DNA of 64,000 bases from Affinirhizobium lemnae (lineage in GTDB: Bacteria > Pseudomonadota > Alphaproteobacteria > Rhizobiales > Rhizobiaceae), in assembly GCF_022968395.1 (NCBI RefSeq), contig NZ_JALJQZ010000008.1, forward strand, positions 1 to 64,000, in the 5' to 3' direction. Shown one piece after another: positions 1-6,984 of the stretch. Position numbers and translations under genes: made by a program. The notes under the pieces are model-generated. The model searched no databases. It had not been told where the DNA came from and worked only from the letters and a program-made list of their open reading frames with translations. Position 1 is the stretch's first letter. Each line of letters begins with the position of its first letter.

Positions 1-243
1 CTCCAAAATCAGCTTTGAATCCGATTTGCGCTCTTTTGGGAATCCCAATCCTTAAATCATCACCACGACCTAGAGCGACAACTGAAAGGGCGGTTGGCGC
101 CGGTCGAACAAATCGCCACTGCGGGTAGGCGTCGAAGAAATGCTGAGATCACAAAAATCCCGACACATGGAATTGGTCTGAATGAATTTTTGCCTTCAGT
201 CTAAGTGCCTGATTTATTTAATTAATTTTAGAGAAAAAGTGAT
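1..243. other. Probable right-hand arm of a second, upstream integrative element (partial)
   Basis: No gene is recognisable here; short open frames touch base 1 but show no known domain. The segment 173-243 lines up with 9409-9480, the right arm of the element in this window. Both start with TTGGTCTGAA, share a 'TTTTTGCCTTC' block and a 'CTGATTT' block, and reach the 17-bp tRNA repeat after 61-62 bp. The simplest reading is that this is the right end of a related element stacked on the same tRNA target. Its body would lie left of the window. Confidence 0.55.
173..182 (+). repeat. Arm-type direct repeat TTGGTCTGAA, copy 1
   Basis: First of six copies of TTGGTCTGAA found only around the element ends. 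It lies 61 bp before the tRNA-derived core repeat at 244, almost the same distance as the copy at 9409-9418 from its core. Tyrosine integrases commonly bind short arm repeats of this kind, so an integrase arm site is inferred. Confidence 0.6.
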
Positions 244-260
244 TGGTGGAGCTAAGCGGG
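244..260 (+). repeat. attL core: 17-bp copy of the tRNA-Ala 3' end
   Basis: The 17 bases TGGTGGAGCTAAGCGGG are identical to 9481-9497, the 3' end (including CCA) of the tRNA-Ala gene read on the minus strand. No tRNA body follows here. This is the fragment expected at the far end of an element integrated into a tRNA 3' end. Confidence 0.85.
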
Positions 261-324
261 CTCTACACGGATGGTCGTTAAGCGGTTGAAACCATTGATT
301 TCACGTGCTAATCAGCCTCAGAAA

Positions 325-347
325 TTGGTCTGAATGATTGGTCTGAA
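325..347 (+). repeat. Two TTGGTCTGAA repeats abutting the integrase start codon
   Basis: Copies at 325-334 and 338-347 are 13 bp apart. The same spacing separates copies at 9386 and 9399. The second copy ends directly at the ATG of the integrase at 348. Bound protein would cover the translation start and probably the promoter, suggesting that the integrase (or a partner) represses its own gene. That function is inference. Confidence 0.65.
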
Positions 348-1793
348 ATGTCAAAAAATGCCCGCCGCTACCTCGATGTGAGGGGTCTGACATGGTGGTT
401 TAAACGGGACATCCCTGCCAAGATCAGGCCCTTCTTCGGGGGTAAAACCGCCTACCTTCAGAGCCTCGGCACCAGCGACCTCAGGGAGGCCATGGAGCGC
501 CGTGATGAGCTGGAGAGGGTTGTTGAGCGTGCCTTTAAAGATGCGCGTGAGGGACGCGCTACGGCCCCTGTAAACGACAGCATCGAAACTCTTGCGCAGG
601 CATGGAGGGCAGAGCTTGCTGAAGCTAAGCGGGACTCTTCGGCATGGGCAGCAAAGGTCCTTGGTGGTGGAGCCTTCTCCGAGGGCGTGGAAAATCCCGT
701 TGACGCACACTCTCTGTTCGAAGACGCCGCTGAGCAGATCAAGCGGGAGTATGGCGGACCCGCTAGGGACAAGTTCGTGAAGATTGTTCACGGCGATGTT
801 GAGGCGGACAAATACGTCGAAGCCTACCTCACCGAAGCCCGACTTGCACCAAAGACCACTGAAGAGAGGCGCAATCTCATCAAGCGTTTCGCTGAGTGGG
901 CGAAGGGGAGGAACTTAGCGCTTCCTGACATCACCCGATCAGTTGCCGGGGAATATTTCTCAGAGCACATTAGCGGAATGCATCCCTCCACGGCTAAGAA
1001 GCACCACGGCAGCGTCAAGCTGTATTGGGACTACCTCATTGCTCGTGGCCTGTACGGTTCCGATAAGAACCCGTGGGAAGGCCAGAAGATGCCGCAGCGG
1101 GGCCGTAGAGCGGAGCGCGAGCAGCAGGCAGAGGAAAGACCCTTCACAGAGGAGGAGATGCGGACGCTGCTGTATGCGCGGTTCCCAGACGGAATGAAGG
1201 AAGCTTTCAAGGATCAAATCCACGATGCCATCCGCATCTCTGCACTTTCAGGAATGAGGCTATCAGAGATTGTAACCCTTCTGGCTGAGGAATGTGTGAC
1301 GGATGCGGCTGGTCAACTCTGGTTCAATATCAGGCAGGGCAAGACCAAGGCCGCTGCACGCAAGGTTCCGGTCCATCCCGACTTGGCGGAAATCGTTCAC
1401 GGGCGACTGAAGGGCAAGTTAGCCCACGAATGGCTCTTCCATGAGCTGGCTAATGAGAGAAACCCCGGCGACATCTTCGGCAAGCGGTTTGCGCAGTACC
1501 GTAAGAAGCTGAAGGTTGACGATGCTCATGCAGGGCAGCGCCGAAGCCTTGTCAACTTCCACTCGTTCCGTCGATGGTTCGTCACTCAGGCGGAACAGGC
1601 AGGCCAGCAAGAGAGCATCATCTCCCTTGTGGTGGGTCATGAGCAGGGCCGTGACTTCACACTGAAGAAGTATTCAGGTGGTGCTTCGGATCAGCAAAAG
1701 CGTGCCTGTGTGGAGGCTGTACAGTTGCCAAAAGAAGTAGAGATAAGTCGGAGACCCTCCGCGAGTGCTTTATCCGTGCTGCCCAATAATTGA
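348..1793 (+). CDS. Tyrosine recombinase/integrase with DUF6538-like N-terminus
   Basis: A 481-aa site-specific recombinase that presumably inserts and excises the element at tRNA-Ala. The N-terminus (residues ~8-31, 'YLDVRGLTWWFKRDIP') resembles the DUF6538 domain common on alphaproteobacterial integrases. A core-binding/SAM-like region lies at ~150-235. The catalytic domain at ~265-445 shows Arg304 in 'SGMRLSE', a lysine near 332-334, His405 and Arg408 in 'HSFRR', His431 in 'VGHEQG' and the nucleophile Tyr442 in 'KKYSGG', so it looks intact. ATG 348 is the only standard start after an in-frame stop at 309-311. No Shine-Dalgarno sequence precedes it, because the repeat pair at 325-347 occupies that place. 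Confidence 0.93.
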   Translation: MSKNARRYLDVRGLTWWFKRDIPAKIRPFFGGKTAYLQSLGTSDLREAMERRDELERVVERAFKDAREGRATAPVNDSIETLAQAWRAELAEAKRDSSAWAAKVLGGGAFSEGVENPVDAHSLFEDAAEQIKREYGGPARDKFVKIVHGDVEADKYVEAYLTEARLAPKTTEERRNLIKRFAEWAKGRNLALPDITRSVAGEYFSEHISGMHPSTAKKHHGSVKLYWDYLIARGLYGSDKNPWEGQKMPQRGRRAEREQQAEERPFTEEEMRTLLYARFPDGMKEAFKDQIHDAIRISALSGMRLSEIVTLLAEECVTDAAGQLWFNIRQGKTKAAARKVPVHPDLAEIVHGRLKGKLAHEWLFHELANERNPGDIFGKRFAQYRKKLKVDDAHAGQRRSLVNFHSFRRWFVTQAEQAGQQESIISLVVGHEQGRDFTLKKYSGGASDQQKRACVEAVQLPKEVEISRRPSASALSVLPNN

Positions 1794-2044
1794 TTCGCTA
1801 CCGTCAAGCGAATCTGTCAGCTACGAACCAACATACTTGGAATGTCCGGCACATGTGAGGTCATTTAATGCCTCGTTGCCAAGAATTATGCGTCGAGGGC
1901 TGTGGATGGTTGTCTTTTAAGTTTTTGATTTTATTGATTAATAATTTTCGACCTGTGGATAGCTGTCAATTGGTATTTCAGTTCTTGCGCGAAATCGCCG
2001 GTCCTGCCTACACTGTAAGTGTCAGTAAGGAAAAGGAGAACGCG

Positions 2045-2176
2045 ATGTTCTACAAAACCTGGCTGGCGATAGCGTTCGCAACAGTGGCTGCTTACTATCT
2101 TAGCCACAGTTATGCACTTATGAAAGAAGCCGTCTCAGCTTACCACCGAGACGGCTCTGGTAACGCAGAGAAGTAA
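2045..2176 (+). CDS. Small single-pass membrane protein, 43 aa
   Basis: A 43-aa product starting MFYKTWLAIAFATVAAYYLS with one hydrophobic helix at about residues 4-20 and a charged tail. The ATG is preceded by a purine-rich ribosome-binding site (AAGGAAAAGGAG). Longer frames reaching back to 1868 lack such a site. A 9-bp inverted repeat (AGCCGTCTC/GAGACGGCT, 2128-2156) lies inside the 3' end of the gene and a strong terminator follows at 2197. Function is unknown; a clean one-gene transcription unit inside an element suggests it is expressed. Confidence 0.6.
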   Translation: MFYKTWLAIAFATVAAYYLSHSYALMKEAVSAYHRDGSGNAEK

Positions 2177-2196
2177 GACAGAACGCTAACGTCCTC

Positions 2197-2230
2197 GGGG
2201 AATCGGTCTAGCCACCGGTTCCCCTTGTTT
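2197..2230 (+). terminator. Intrinsic terminator after the 43-aa gene
   Basis: An 11-bp stem (GGGGAATCGGT with ACCGGTTCCCC, one T-G wobble) closes a 6-nt loop and is followed by TTGTTT. Confidence 0.75.
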
Positions 2231-2470
2231 CCTCTGTAAGCACAGCTTTCAACAATTCCCCCGTCAAGTCAAACTTAACAAGAGTCCGAGTGGGATTTTT
2301 CCCGCTCCGACTCAAGGATTAGAACCCAAATCCACGTAACCCTGTGGATTCAGTAGTGCTAGGAAAAGAATTCCCAACTCCAGACTGTTTTGCTCCGTCC
2401 TCCAATCCTTCGACTTCCATGTCAACAATGGCAGCCAGCAAGGATTCACTGGCGTGAGGTGGGAGGCGTC

Positions 2471-2677
2471 ATGTTGGAATCCATCATCAGCCTCTTCGTC
2501 AAGAAGCCAATAAATCCTGTTAACTCTTTGATCCCCCCGGAGGAACAGGCGGCTTCTGAGAGCGCTTTGAGACCAATTAAACGGGCCAGAAAGCAACACA
2601 GAAGTGGCCCAGCAGTTCCCCCATTCCCGATAAGGCCGCACCCTCAGGAAACTGCACCTTCCCTTCCGGCCCCTTAA
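2471..2677 (+). CDS. Hypothetical protein, 68 aa, basic and proline-rich
   Basis: A 68-aa product beginning MLESIISLFVKKPINPVN. A GGGAGG ribosome-binding site sits just upstream of ATG 2471, so this start is preferred over the upstream frame extension to 2390. The C-terminal half is basic and proline-rich with no recognised domain. The gene ends just before the leader of the broken Rha gene. It may be a real small element gene or a gene fragment. Confidence 0.4.
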   Translation: MLESIISLFVKKPINPVNSLIPPEEQAASESALRPIKRARKQHRSGPAVPPFPIRPHPQETAPSLPAP

Positions 2678-2718
2678 CTTCCCGCTGTGGGCTTTTTCTT
2701 TCTCGGAGGAGCCCGCCC

Positions 2719-3115
2719 ATGACCAATTCAATCGCCCCCAATCGTGATCCTCAAGGACGGCCAGTCGGTTGCCAGCAGTAGAAACGTGGCTGAACTGTTC
2801 GGGAAACAGCACAACCACGTTTTGAGGGCCATTGATGCCCTGATAACGGAGGCTCCCGCATGTGGGCTCAATTTTGAGCTGACATGGATTGACCAGCAGA
2901 TGCCCCGTGGAGGCACCCGCAGAAGCCGCGCCTTCAACATCTCCCGAGACGGCTTCACGCTCCTCGCCATGGGCTTCACTGGAACCAAGGCGCTGCACTT
3001 CAAGCTGGCCTACATCAACCGCTTCAATGAGATGGAGCTTGCCCTTCACCACGCGGCGCGCAGCAAAGCCTTCGGCCAGAACGTGGTCCGTGACCAACAG
3101 CCGCGATGTGGCTGA
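2719..3115 (+). pseudogene. Rha-family phage regulator, frameshifted and truncated
   Basis: ATG 2719 has a GGAGGA ribosome-binding site and encodes MTNSIAP, but the frame then hits a stop at 2779. Removing one C from the CCCCC run at 2735-2739 joins it to 'IVILKDGQSVASSRNVAELF', a typical Rha (phage_pRha) N-terminus continuing to 'FNEMELALHH'. The only start in the long frame itself is GTG 2744, which has no ribosome-binding site. The expected C-terminal part is missing; the frame ends after 'RDQQPRCG'. Rha proteins are phage regulators or antirepressors. This copy is probably inactive, unless the C run is a sequencing error. Confidence 0.7.
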
Positions 3116-3233
3116 GATGGGCGGACGCCAGCACAAGAATGTCTTGCGCGGCATCGAAAATCTCGAATGCAGTGGCGAATTTAACCGGCTCAATTTTGAG
3201 CCCGTTGAACGCAACGCCCTCTGTGCCGCTTAA
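3090..3233 (+). pseudogene. Second Rha N-terminal fragment
   Basis: In a different frame from the preceding fragment, this stretch encodes 'VTNSRDVAEMGGRQHKNVLR' followed by GIENLECSGEFNRLNFEPVE. That is the start of another Rha domain (compare 'SSRNVAELFGKQHNHVLR' in the first copy). It lacks one residue in the 'EMFG' motif and stops after ~47 codons. Fusion to the tail of the first copy suggests recombination between Rha paralogues. Confidence 0.65.
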
Positions 3234-3323
3234 CACGTTGTAAAATCACATAAAAGCGGCCCTGCAGCTCCCCTTGCTCGCTATTTGGGGCCCACCCTTG
3301 AGGTACTACCCCTTTCCTTCCGG

Positions 3324-3352
3324 CCCCGTAGCTGCCCTGCTGCGGGGTTTTT
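3324..3352 (+). terminator. Intrinsic terminator in the Rha-type leader
   Basis: A 9-bp stem CCCCGTAGC/GCTGCGGGG with one T-G wobble, a 6-nt loop and five Ts. It lies only ~16 bp before the ATG at 3369. A related but weaker copy precedes the first Rha remnant (2664-2697). Confidence 0.75.
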
Positions 3353-3368
3353 CATTTGAGGATCATCC

Positions 3369-3455
3369 ATGACACAATCCAACATCAACGACCGAGCCCA
3401 AAGGGCGTTCGACTTCTTCGTTTCGAAGGGGTGGGCAAACCGCAATCACCACTGA
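3369..3455 (+). pseudogene. 28-codon start fragment of a phage-type protein
   Basis: ATG 3369 with a GAGGA ribosome-binding site opens a 28-codon frame, MTQSNINDRAQRAFDFFVSK then GWANRNHH. The 'A..AFDFFVSKGW' pattern is reminiscent of the start of phage-tail lysozyme-like domains, but the frame stops at once. It is most likely the 5' scar of a deleted gene whose leader (terminator at 3324-3352) survived. The family assignment is a weak guess. Confidence 0.3.
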
Positions 3456-3496
3456 ACCCCAGCGTCGTTACGCACCTGACTTCAAGGAAAATGCAA

Positions 3497-4231
3497 ATGA
3501 ACCAGATGGTAAACCTGAACACCGCTTCGACTCTCACGATGTCGAGCCGCGAAATCGCACTTGTGACCGATAAGCGGCACGCTGATGTGATGCGGGATAT
3601 CAGGGCCATGTTCGGCCAGCTCGAAATAGCTGAACGCACTTTTGCGTCGAGCTACCAAGACACGACTGGCCGGACACTTCCCAGTTTCAATCTCCCCAAG
3701 CGGGAAACGCTCATCCTCGTCTCCGGTTATTCGGTCACTCTCCGCACCCGCATCATCGACAGGTGGATGGAACTGGAAGCTAAGGACGCGCAGCAGCCGG
3801 TCACCATCCTCTCAATTCCCAACTTCGCGAACCCCGCTGAAGCTGCCCGTGCATGGGCCGCTGAGTTCGAGGCAAAGCAGATTGCGGAACAGAAGCTCGA
3901 AGAGGCCAAGCCTCAGCTCGCCATTGCAGAGCGCGTGGTCTCCCACAACCACAACCTCAGCCGGTTCATCCGCACGCTGGATGGCATCAACCAGAACGCT
4001 ATCAAGAAAGACCTGATGAGCTTGGGTTACCTCTACAAGCAGGGCGGCACCTATCGCGTCTATGCCAAGCACCGCAACGTCTTCACCGAGAAGGCGCTAC
4101 CTGAGTTCGGTAGCATTGATATTTTCCCTACGGCTGATGGCAAAGCACTGCTGGTGCACCTCTACGAGGCTGGCAAGGTGACCATGCGTAAGGGCTGCGA
4201 TGAGATGGGACCAACAACCAAATCCATCTAA
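3497..4231 (+). CDS. Rha-type phage regulator with C-terminal antirepressor (ANT/KilAC-like) domain
   Basis: A 244-aa product. Residues ~13-90 ('MSSREIALVTDKRHADVMRD' through 'RIIDRWMELE') match the Rha regulatory fold. A helical linker rich in Ala and Glu follows (~105-155). The C-terminus (~165-235, 'NQNAIKKDLMSLGYLYKQGG') resembles the phage antirepressor KilAC/ANT domain. ATG 3497 is chosen because AAGGA lies ~8 nt upstream; ATG 3491 is too close to it. This is the only intact member of three Rha-type modules in 1.5 kb and probably controls lysogeny-like genes of the element. Confidence 0.75.
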   Translation: MNQMVNLNTASTLTMSSREIALVTDKRHADVMRDIRAMFGQLEIAERTFASSYQDTTGRTLPSFNLPKRETLILVSGYSVTLRTRIIDRWMELEAKDAQQPVTILSIPNFANPAEAARAWAAEFEAKQIAEQKLEEAKPQLAIAERVVSHNHNLSRFIRTLDGINQNAIKKDLMSLGYLYKQGGTYRVYAKHRNVFTEKALPEFGSIDIFPTADGKALLVHLYEAGKVTMRKGCDEMGPTTKSI

Positions 4232-4271
4232 GCCAGCTCTCATTCATCTTCTCATTACCCACCATCAGCGC

Positions 4272-4295
4272 CCCCCGTTCTCACCAGAGCGGGGG
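4272..4295 (+). terminator. GC-rich stem-loop before the HTH gene
   Basis: A 10-bp stem (CCCCCGTTCT/AGAGCGGGGG) with loop CACC, ~30 bp upstream of ATG 4327. The downstream tract is only moderately T-rich (TATTCTGT), so it may be a weak terminator or a leader hairpin. It is the third hairpin of this kind directly in front of a gene start in the element. Confidence 0.5.
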
Positions 4296-4326
4296 TATTC
4301 TGTATGGGACAACCGCAGGATCGAAC

Positions 4327-4968
4327 ATGCTCTACACCTCCCAACTCCTCGACAGAAAGACCGGGGAATTTGTCCTTGTCGAAGACGGCGATTGGATCAC
4401 CATCACCGAACTGGGGGAACTTCACTCAGTCGGCCCTCGCCGCATCAGGACCATCCTTCGGCATATGGACTTCCTCCAGATCGAAGGCGGTGGAAGACAG
4501 CAACGTCATCGGCTCTGCCCATGGGTCACGGCCAAAGGCTGGGGCAAACGCATCCAAGCCAAGGGGACCATTCCTTTTGATGTCATCAGCCCTCTTGCCA
4601 GAGATTGGATAGCGGAACGGTGGTCTCAAGCAGAAAGCTCGCTTGAACTGCAAGAGAATGGTCCGGTGAAGAAAGCCAAAGCCGCGTTGGAAAGCTTCCG
4701 AGATGACCGGAACGGCTACAGACGCTCTATCCGGGAACGTTTTCCGTACCGCGATAACAACCCTCCAGATATGGAGATTTCCGAGATGGTCTCGTGGCTG
4801 AACCACTTCTTCCCGAAGCTCAGCCATTCCGAGATTGCCACCATCCTTGATGTCAGCCAGCAGCTCGTGAGCCGGTATCTCGGGGAGCGTCAAAGGGAGA
4901 AGGAGAAATGGAGAGCTTGCAGGGAAGCGCGGTTGAAGAGGAAACCCGGTTCACTCCGGTTCTCTTGA
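4327..4968 (+). CDS. Hypothetical protein with C-terminal helix-turn-helix
   Basis: A 213-aa product with no recognised family. The N-terminal part (~20-75) reads like a small winged or HTH-like module ('TITELGELHSVGPRRIRTIL', then a DFLQ segment). Residues ~166-195 ('LSHSEIATILDVSQQLVSRY') form a clear helix-turn-helix of the sigma-factor or Xre type. The C-terminus is basic. A DNA-binding regulator of the element is the likely role. It follows the Rha gene by 95 bp and the stem-loop at 4272, in the same direction. Confidence 0.65.
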   Translation: MLYTSQLLDRKTGEFVLVEDGDWITITELGELHSVGPRRIRTILRHMDFLQIEGGGRQQRHRLCPWVTAKGWGKRIQAKGTIPFDVISPLARDWIAERWSQAESSLELQENGPVKKAKAALESFRDDRNGYRRSIRERFPYRDNNPPDMEISEMVSWLNHFFPKLSHSEIATILDVSQQLVSRYLGERQREKEKWRACREARLKRKPGSLRFS

Positions 4969-5405
4969 TGGACCGTTTAGGCCACTTAGCGGGGTACGTA
5001 GATGTATTACTTAAGCCCACAACACGTCAGAAAATGATGAGGGCCACGATGCGCCTCACCGTGACCCTCGTTCTCGTAGTCCCTCTAGCGAAGTGGGGCC
5101 GGGTGATGGCCGAATGCCATCAGTTGGCAATCTAGCGGGCACTGCGAAGGTTGCCAAAGGGCAGCGGCGAGCACATGAGCAAAGACACCCAGAAGGCCGC
5201 TCAGGACCACTACGAGGCCATGCGAGATGCCGAGCTGAGGAAGTTCTGTTAGCAGTTCACTGGTGGCCCGAAGGTGGACACTTGGGTAGAGGTTTGAGAT
5301 TGTGCCGCAGGTTGTTCGATTGACAGCTTGCGGCCCTAACCGGACTTCTTTCGTCGCGTCGCGGAAACCTGATATCGTGGCCTCAGAAACGAGGGACCAG
5401 ACTTC
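4969..5405. other. Intergenic stretch with two doubtful small frames
   Basis: Two weak candidates lie here. ATG 4908 (purine-rich site upstream) opens a 75-codon frame to 5135, overlapping the end of the HTH gene and encoding one hydrophobic helix. ATG 5175 opens a 25-codon frame (MSKDTQKAAQDHYEAMRDAE...) to 5252, which looks like the start of a helical protein cut short. Neither is supported beyond its start region. The rest holds the likely promoter of the VOC gene. Confidence 0.35.
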
Positions 5406-5843
5406 ATGATGCTTGCCCATATCAATTTGGTAGCCAGAAACGTGGAGACGCTTGCGGCATTCTATGTGAACGTCATGGGATGCATTGTATTTCGCGAACT
5501 CAGGACTTTGTCCGGCGAACACGTCTCAAGAGGAAACGGGGTTTCAAAATCCGAGATCCGCACAATCTGGTTGAAATTTCCGCATTTAGAACGCCCCCTT
5601 CTGGAAATTCATGAGCATAAAGTTATGCATCATCGAGACGAACCAAAGGTCAATGAACCCGGTTTCGGGCACCTTGCATTCCAGATGGAAAACGTCGGTG
5701 ACGCCTTGCGCAAAATCATCGATGCTGGAGGGGCGCAAATCGGTCAAACCACAGATTTCGGCACGCCAGCGAACCCATATTTAATTGCATATGCGCGTGA
5801 TCCAGAAGGTAATATTCTTGAGCTTGAACAAGCAATCAAATGA
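5406..5843 (+). CDS. VOC (glyoxalase/bleomycin-resistance-like) family protein
   Basis: A 145-aa protein, the usual length for a single-subunit VOC metalloprotein. Two beta-alpha-beta-beta-beta modules are visible, starting at 'LAHINLVARNVETLAAFYVN' and at 'FGHLAFQMENVGDALRKIID'. Predicted metal ligands are His5, Glu67, His89 and Glu139 ('GNILELE'), so it is probably an active enzyme (isomerase, lyase or dioxygenase type) or a resistance protein; the substrate cannot be named. ATG 5406 and 5409 are equivalent choices after an AGGGA site. Codon use is more AT-rich than in the core genes, fitting acquired cargo. Confidence 0.85.
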   Translation: MMLAHINLVARNVETLAAFYVNVMGCIVFRELRTLSGEHVSRGNGVSKSEIRTIWLKFPHLERPLLEIHEHKVMHHRDEPKVNEPGFGHLAFQMENVGDALRKIIDAGGAQIGQTTDFGTPANPYLIAYARDPEGNILELEQAIK

Positions 5844-5965
5844 CCGCAAATGGCGCTATGCGGAAGACGCCTGTCGGCCCGTAGCAGATAAGCGCCTTGG
5901 TTCAGGCGTTGATCACTGGAGGTTTCTGTCATAATCGTCGATGGCAATTGGGAGCCTGGTGGAAG

Positions 5966-6424
5966 ATGATGCGAAGTCTTAAAACGCGTTTGAAGTCGGC
6001 GGGTATAGTCATTGCGTCAGTCGCGGGTGCCGTAGCGTTAGCCTATGGTTTTGTTCTACACATGAATGACCGAGATCATTTGAAGAACCCTGCTAGGATC
6101 GCCTTTATTCTAAACCTTCCGGAACTGCCTTCCTCTGTCCGAGATACGGAGTGCTCGGCAAGGGCAATCACCGATATCATTATCAGTTGCGCTTTCAAAA
6201 TAGACCCGACGGATTTCGAACTGCTCTTGCGCGGATGGGAGTTCAAGACGGAAAAAATCAGCGGCAACGGCAGGGAGTATGGAATGGACGCACCTGTAGG
6301 TCTGGATTTTAAGGCTGTCACGAGACACTTCGTCCACCCGACCAGCTTCAAACATGGCGGCTTAGTGAACCTCGTGACAAACCAAGAACGTTCTCTGGTG
6401 GTCGCTAACAGGTTCGAGGAATAA
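5966..6424 (+). CDS. Hypothetical protein with N-terminal membrane anchor
   Basis: A 152-aa product (ATG 5966 or 5969, GGTGG/GGAG upstream) beginning with a basic stretch and a hydrophobic helix (residues ~10-31, 'SAGIVIASVAGAVALAYGFV'). The remainder is hydrophilic and probably periplasmic. Two Cys in the exported part ('TECSA', 'IISCAF') could pair. No family is recognised. It lies 122 bp after the VOC gene in the same direction and shares its AT-rich composition. A function in the envelope is only inferred from the anchor. Confidence 0.55.
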   Translation: MMRSLKTRLKSAGIVIASVAGAVALAYGFVLHMNDRDHLKNPARIAFILNLPELPSSVRDTECSARAITDIIISCAFKIDPTDFELLLRGWEFKTEKISGNGREYGMDAPVGLDFKAVTRHFVHPTSFKHGGLVNLVTNQERSLVVANRFEE

Positions 6425-6984
6425 ACGCTTGGTAACCGGTTTTGGCGCATTGCTGCGCGAGACCACAGGTGATTAGGGCCCACCTAACATCGTCAATTAG
6501 GGCCCACCCTAGGAGAGGTTGATAATAGGTGGAGGAGAGGGGATGTGAGAATACCCTTCGCTCTCCCTGATCCTATTGGAGATGATGGGAGTGGATAGTG
6601 AGAGTGAACAGATAGAGGTGAGATAAAGGAGACCGTAAAGGGTAACCTAAAGGGGGAGTGAGGGATTGACCACCATCAACATCCTCCGACACCTATTCTC
6701 CTAAGCAATTTAGCAATGTTCATCGAACACCCCTCCTCCTCATGTCCTTCGTTGGCAGATGGTCTCCCTAGCTATTCCTGCCCATTCTGAGGAAAGCTAA
6801 GTTGGGCGTCACGTAGTACCGAAAGGGGCCGTTTAGTTGGTGGCGAAAATCTGAGCGTCAGCCTCGATTGGACTTATCAATTGTTTCCCCCGTACCCCCG
6901 GTCTAGGTCTACCTCCGGTTCTCGGATAGTTTGCAAAAGCTCAACTGGAATGAGATGCAGCAAGCAAGGGACAGGAGGGTGATC
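6425..6984. other. Non-coding stretch, purine-rich, before the 214-aa gene
   Basis: Some 560 bp without a credible gene. From about 6510 to 6665 the plus strand is strongly purine-biased with recurring GTGAG/GGAG words. It is preceded by the 13-bp tandem repeat at 6472-6508. The last part presumably holds the promoter of the gene at 6985. No tRNA, attachment core or terminator with a clear stem is visible. Confidence 0.5.
6472..6508 (+). repeat. Two 13-bp direct repeats ATTAGGGCCCACC
   Basis: Exact copies at 6472-6484 and 6496-6508, 24 bp apart, each containing the palindrome GGGCCC. A related GGGGCCCACCCT occurs at about 3287-3298. They could be operator sites or remnants of a duplicated leader. 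Confidence 0.55.

Noticed and set aside
2312..3214. 300-codon minus-strand frame across the Rha remnants
   Set aside because: No start signal and no domain; the plus strand carries the recognisable Rha sequences.
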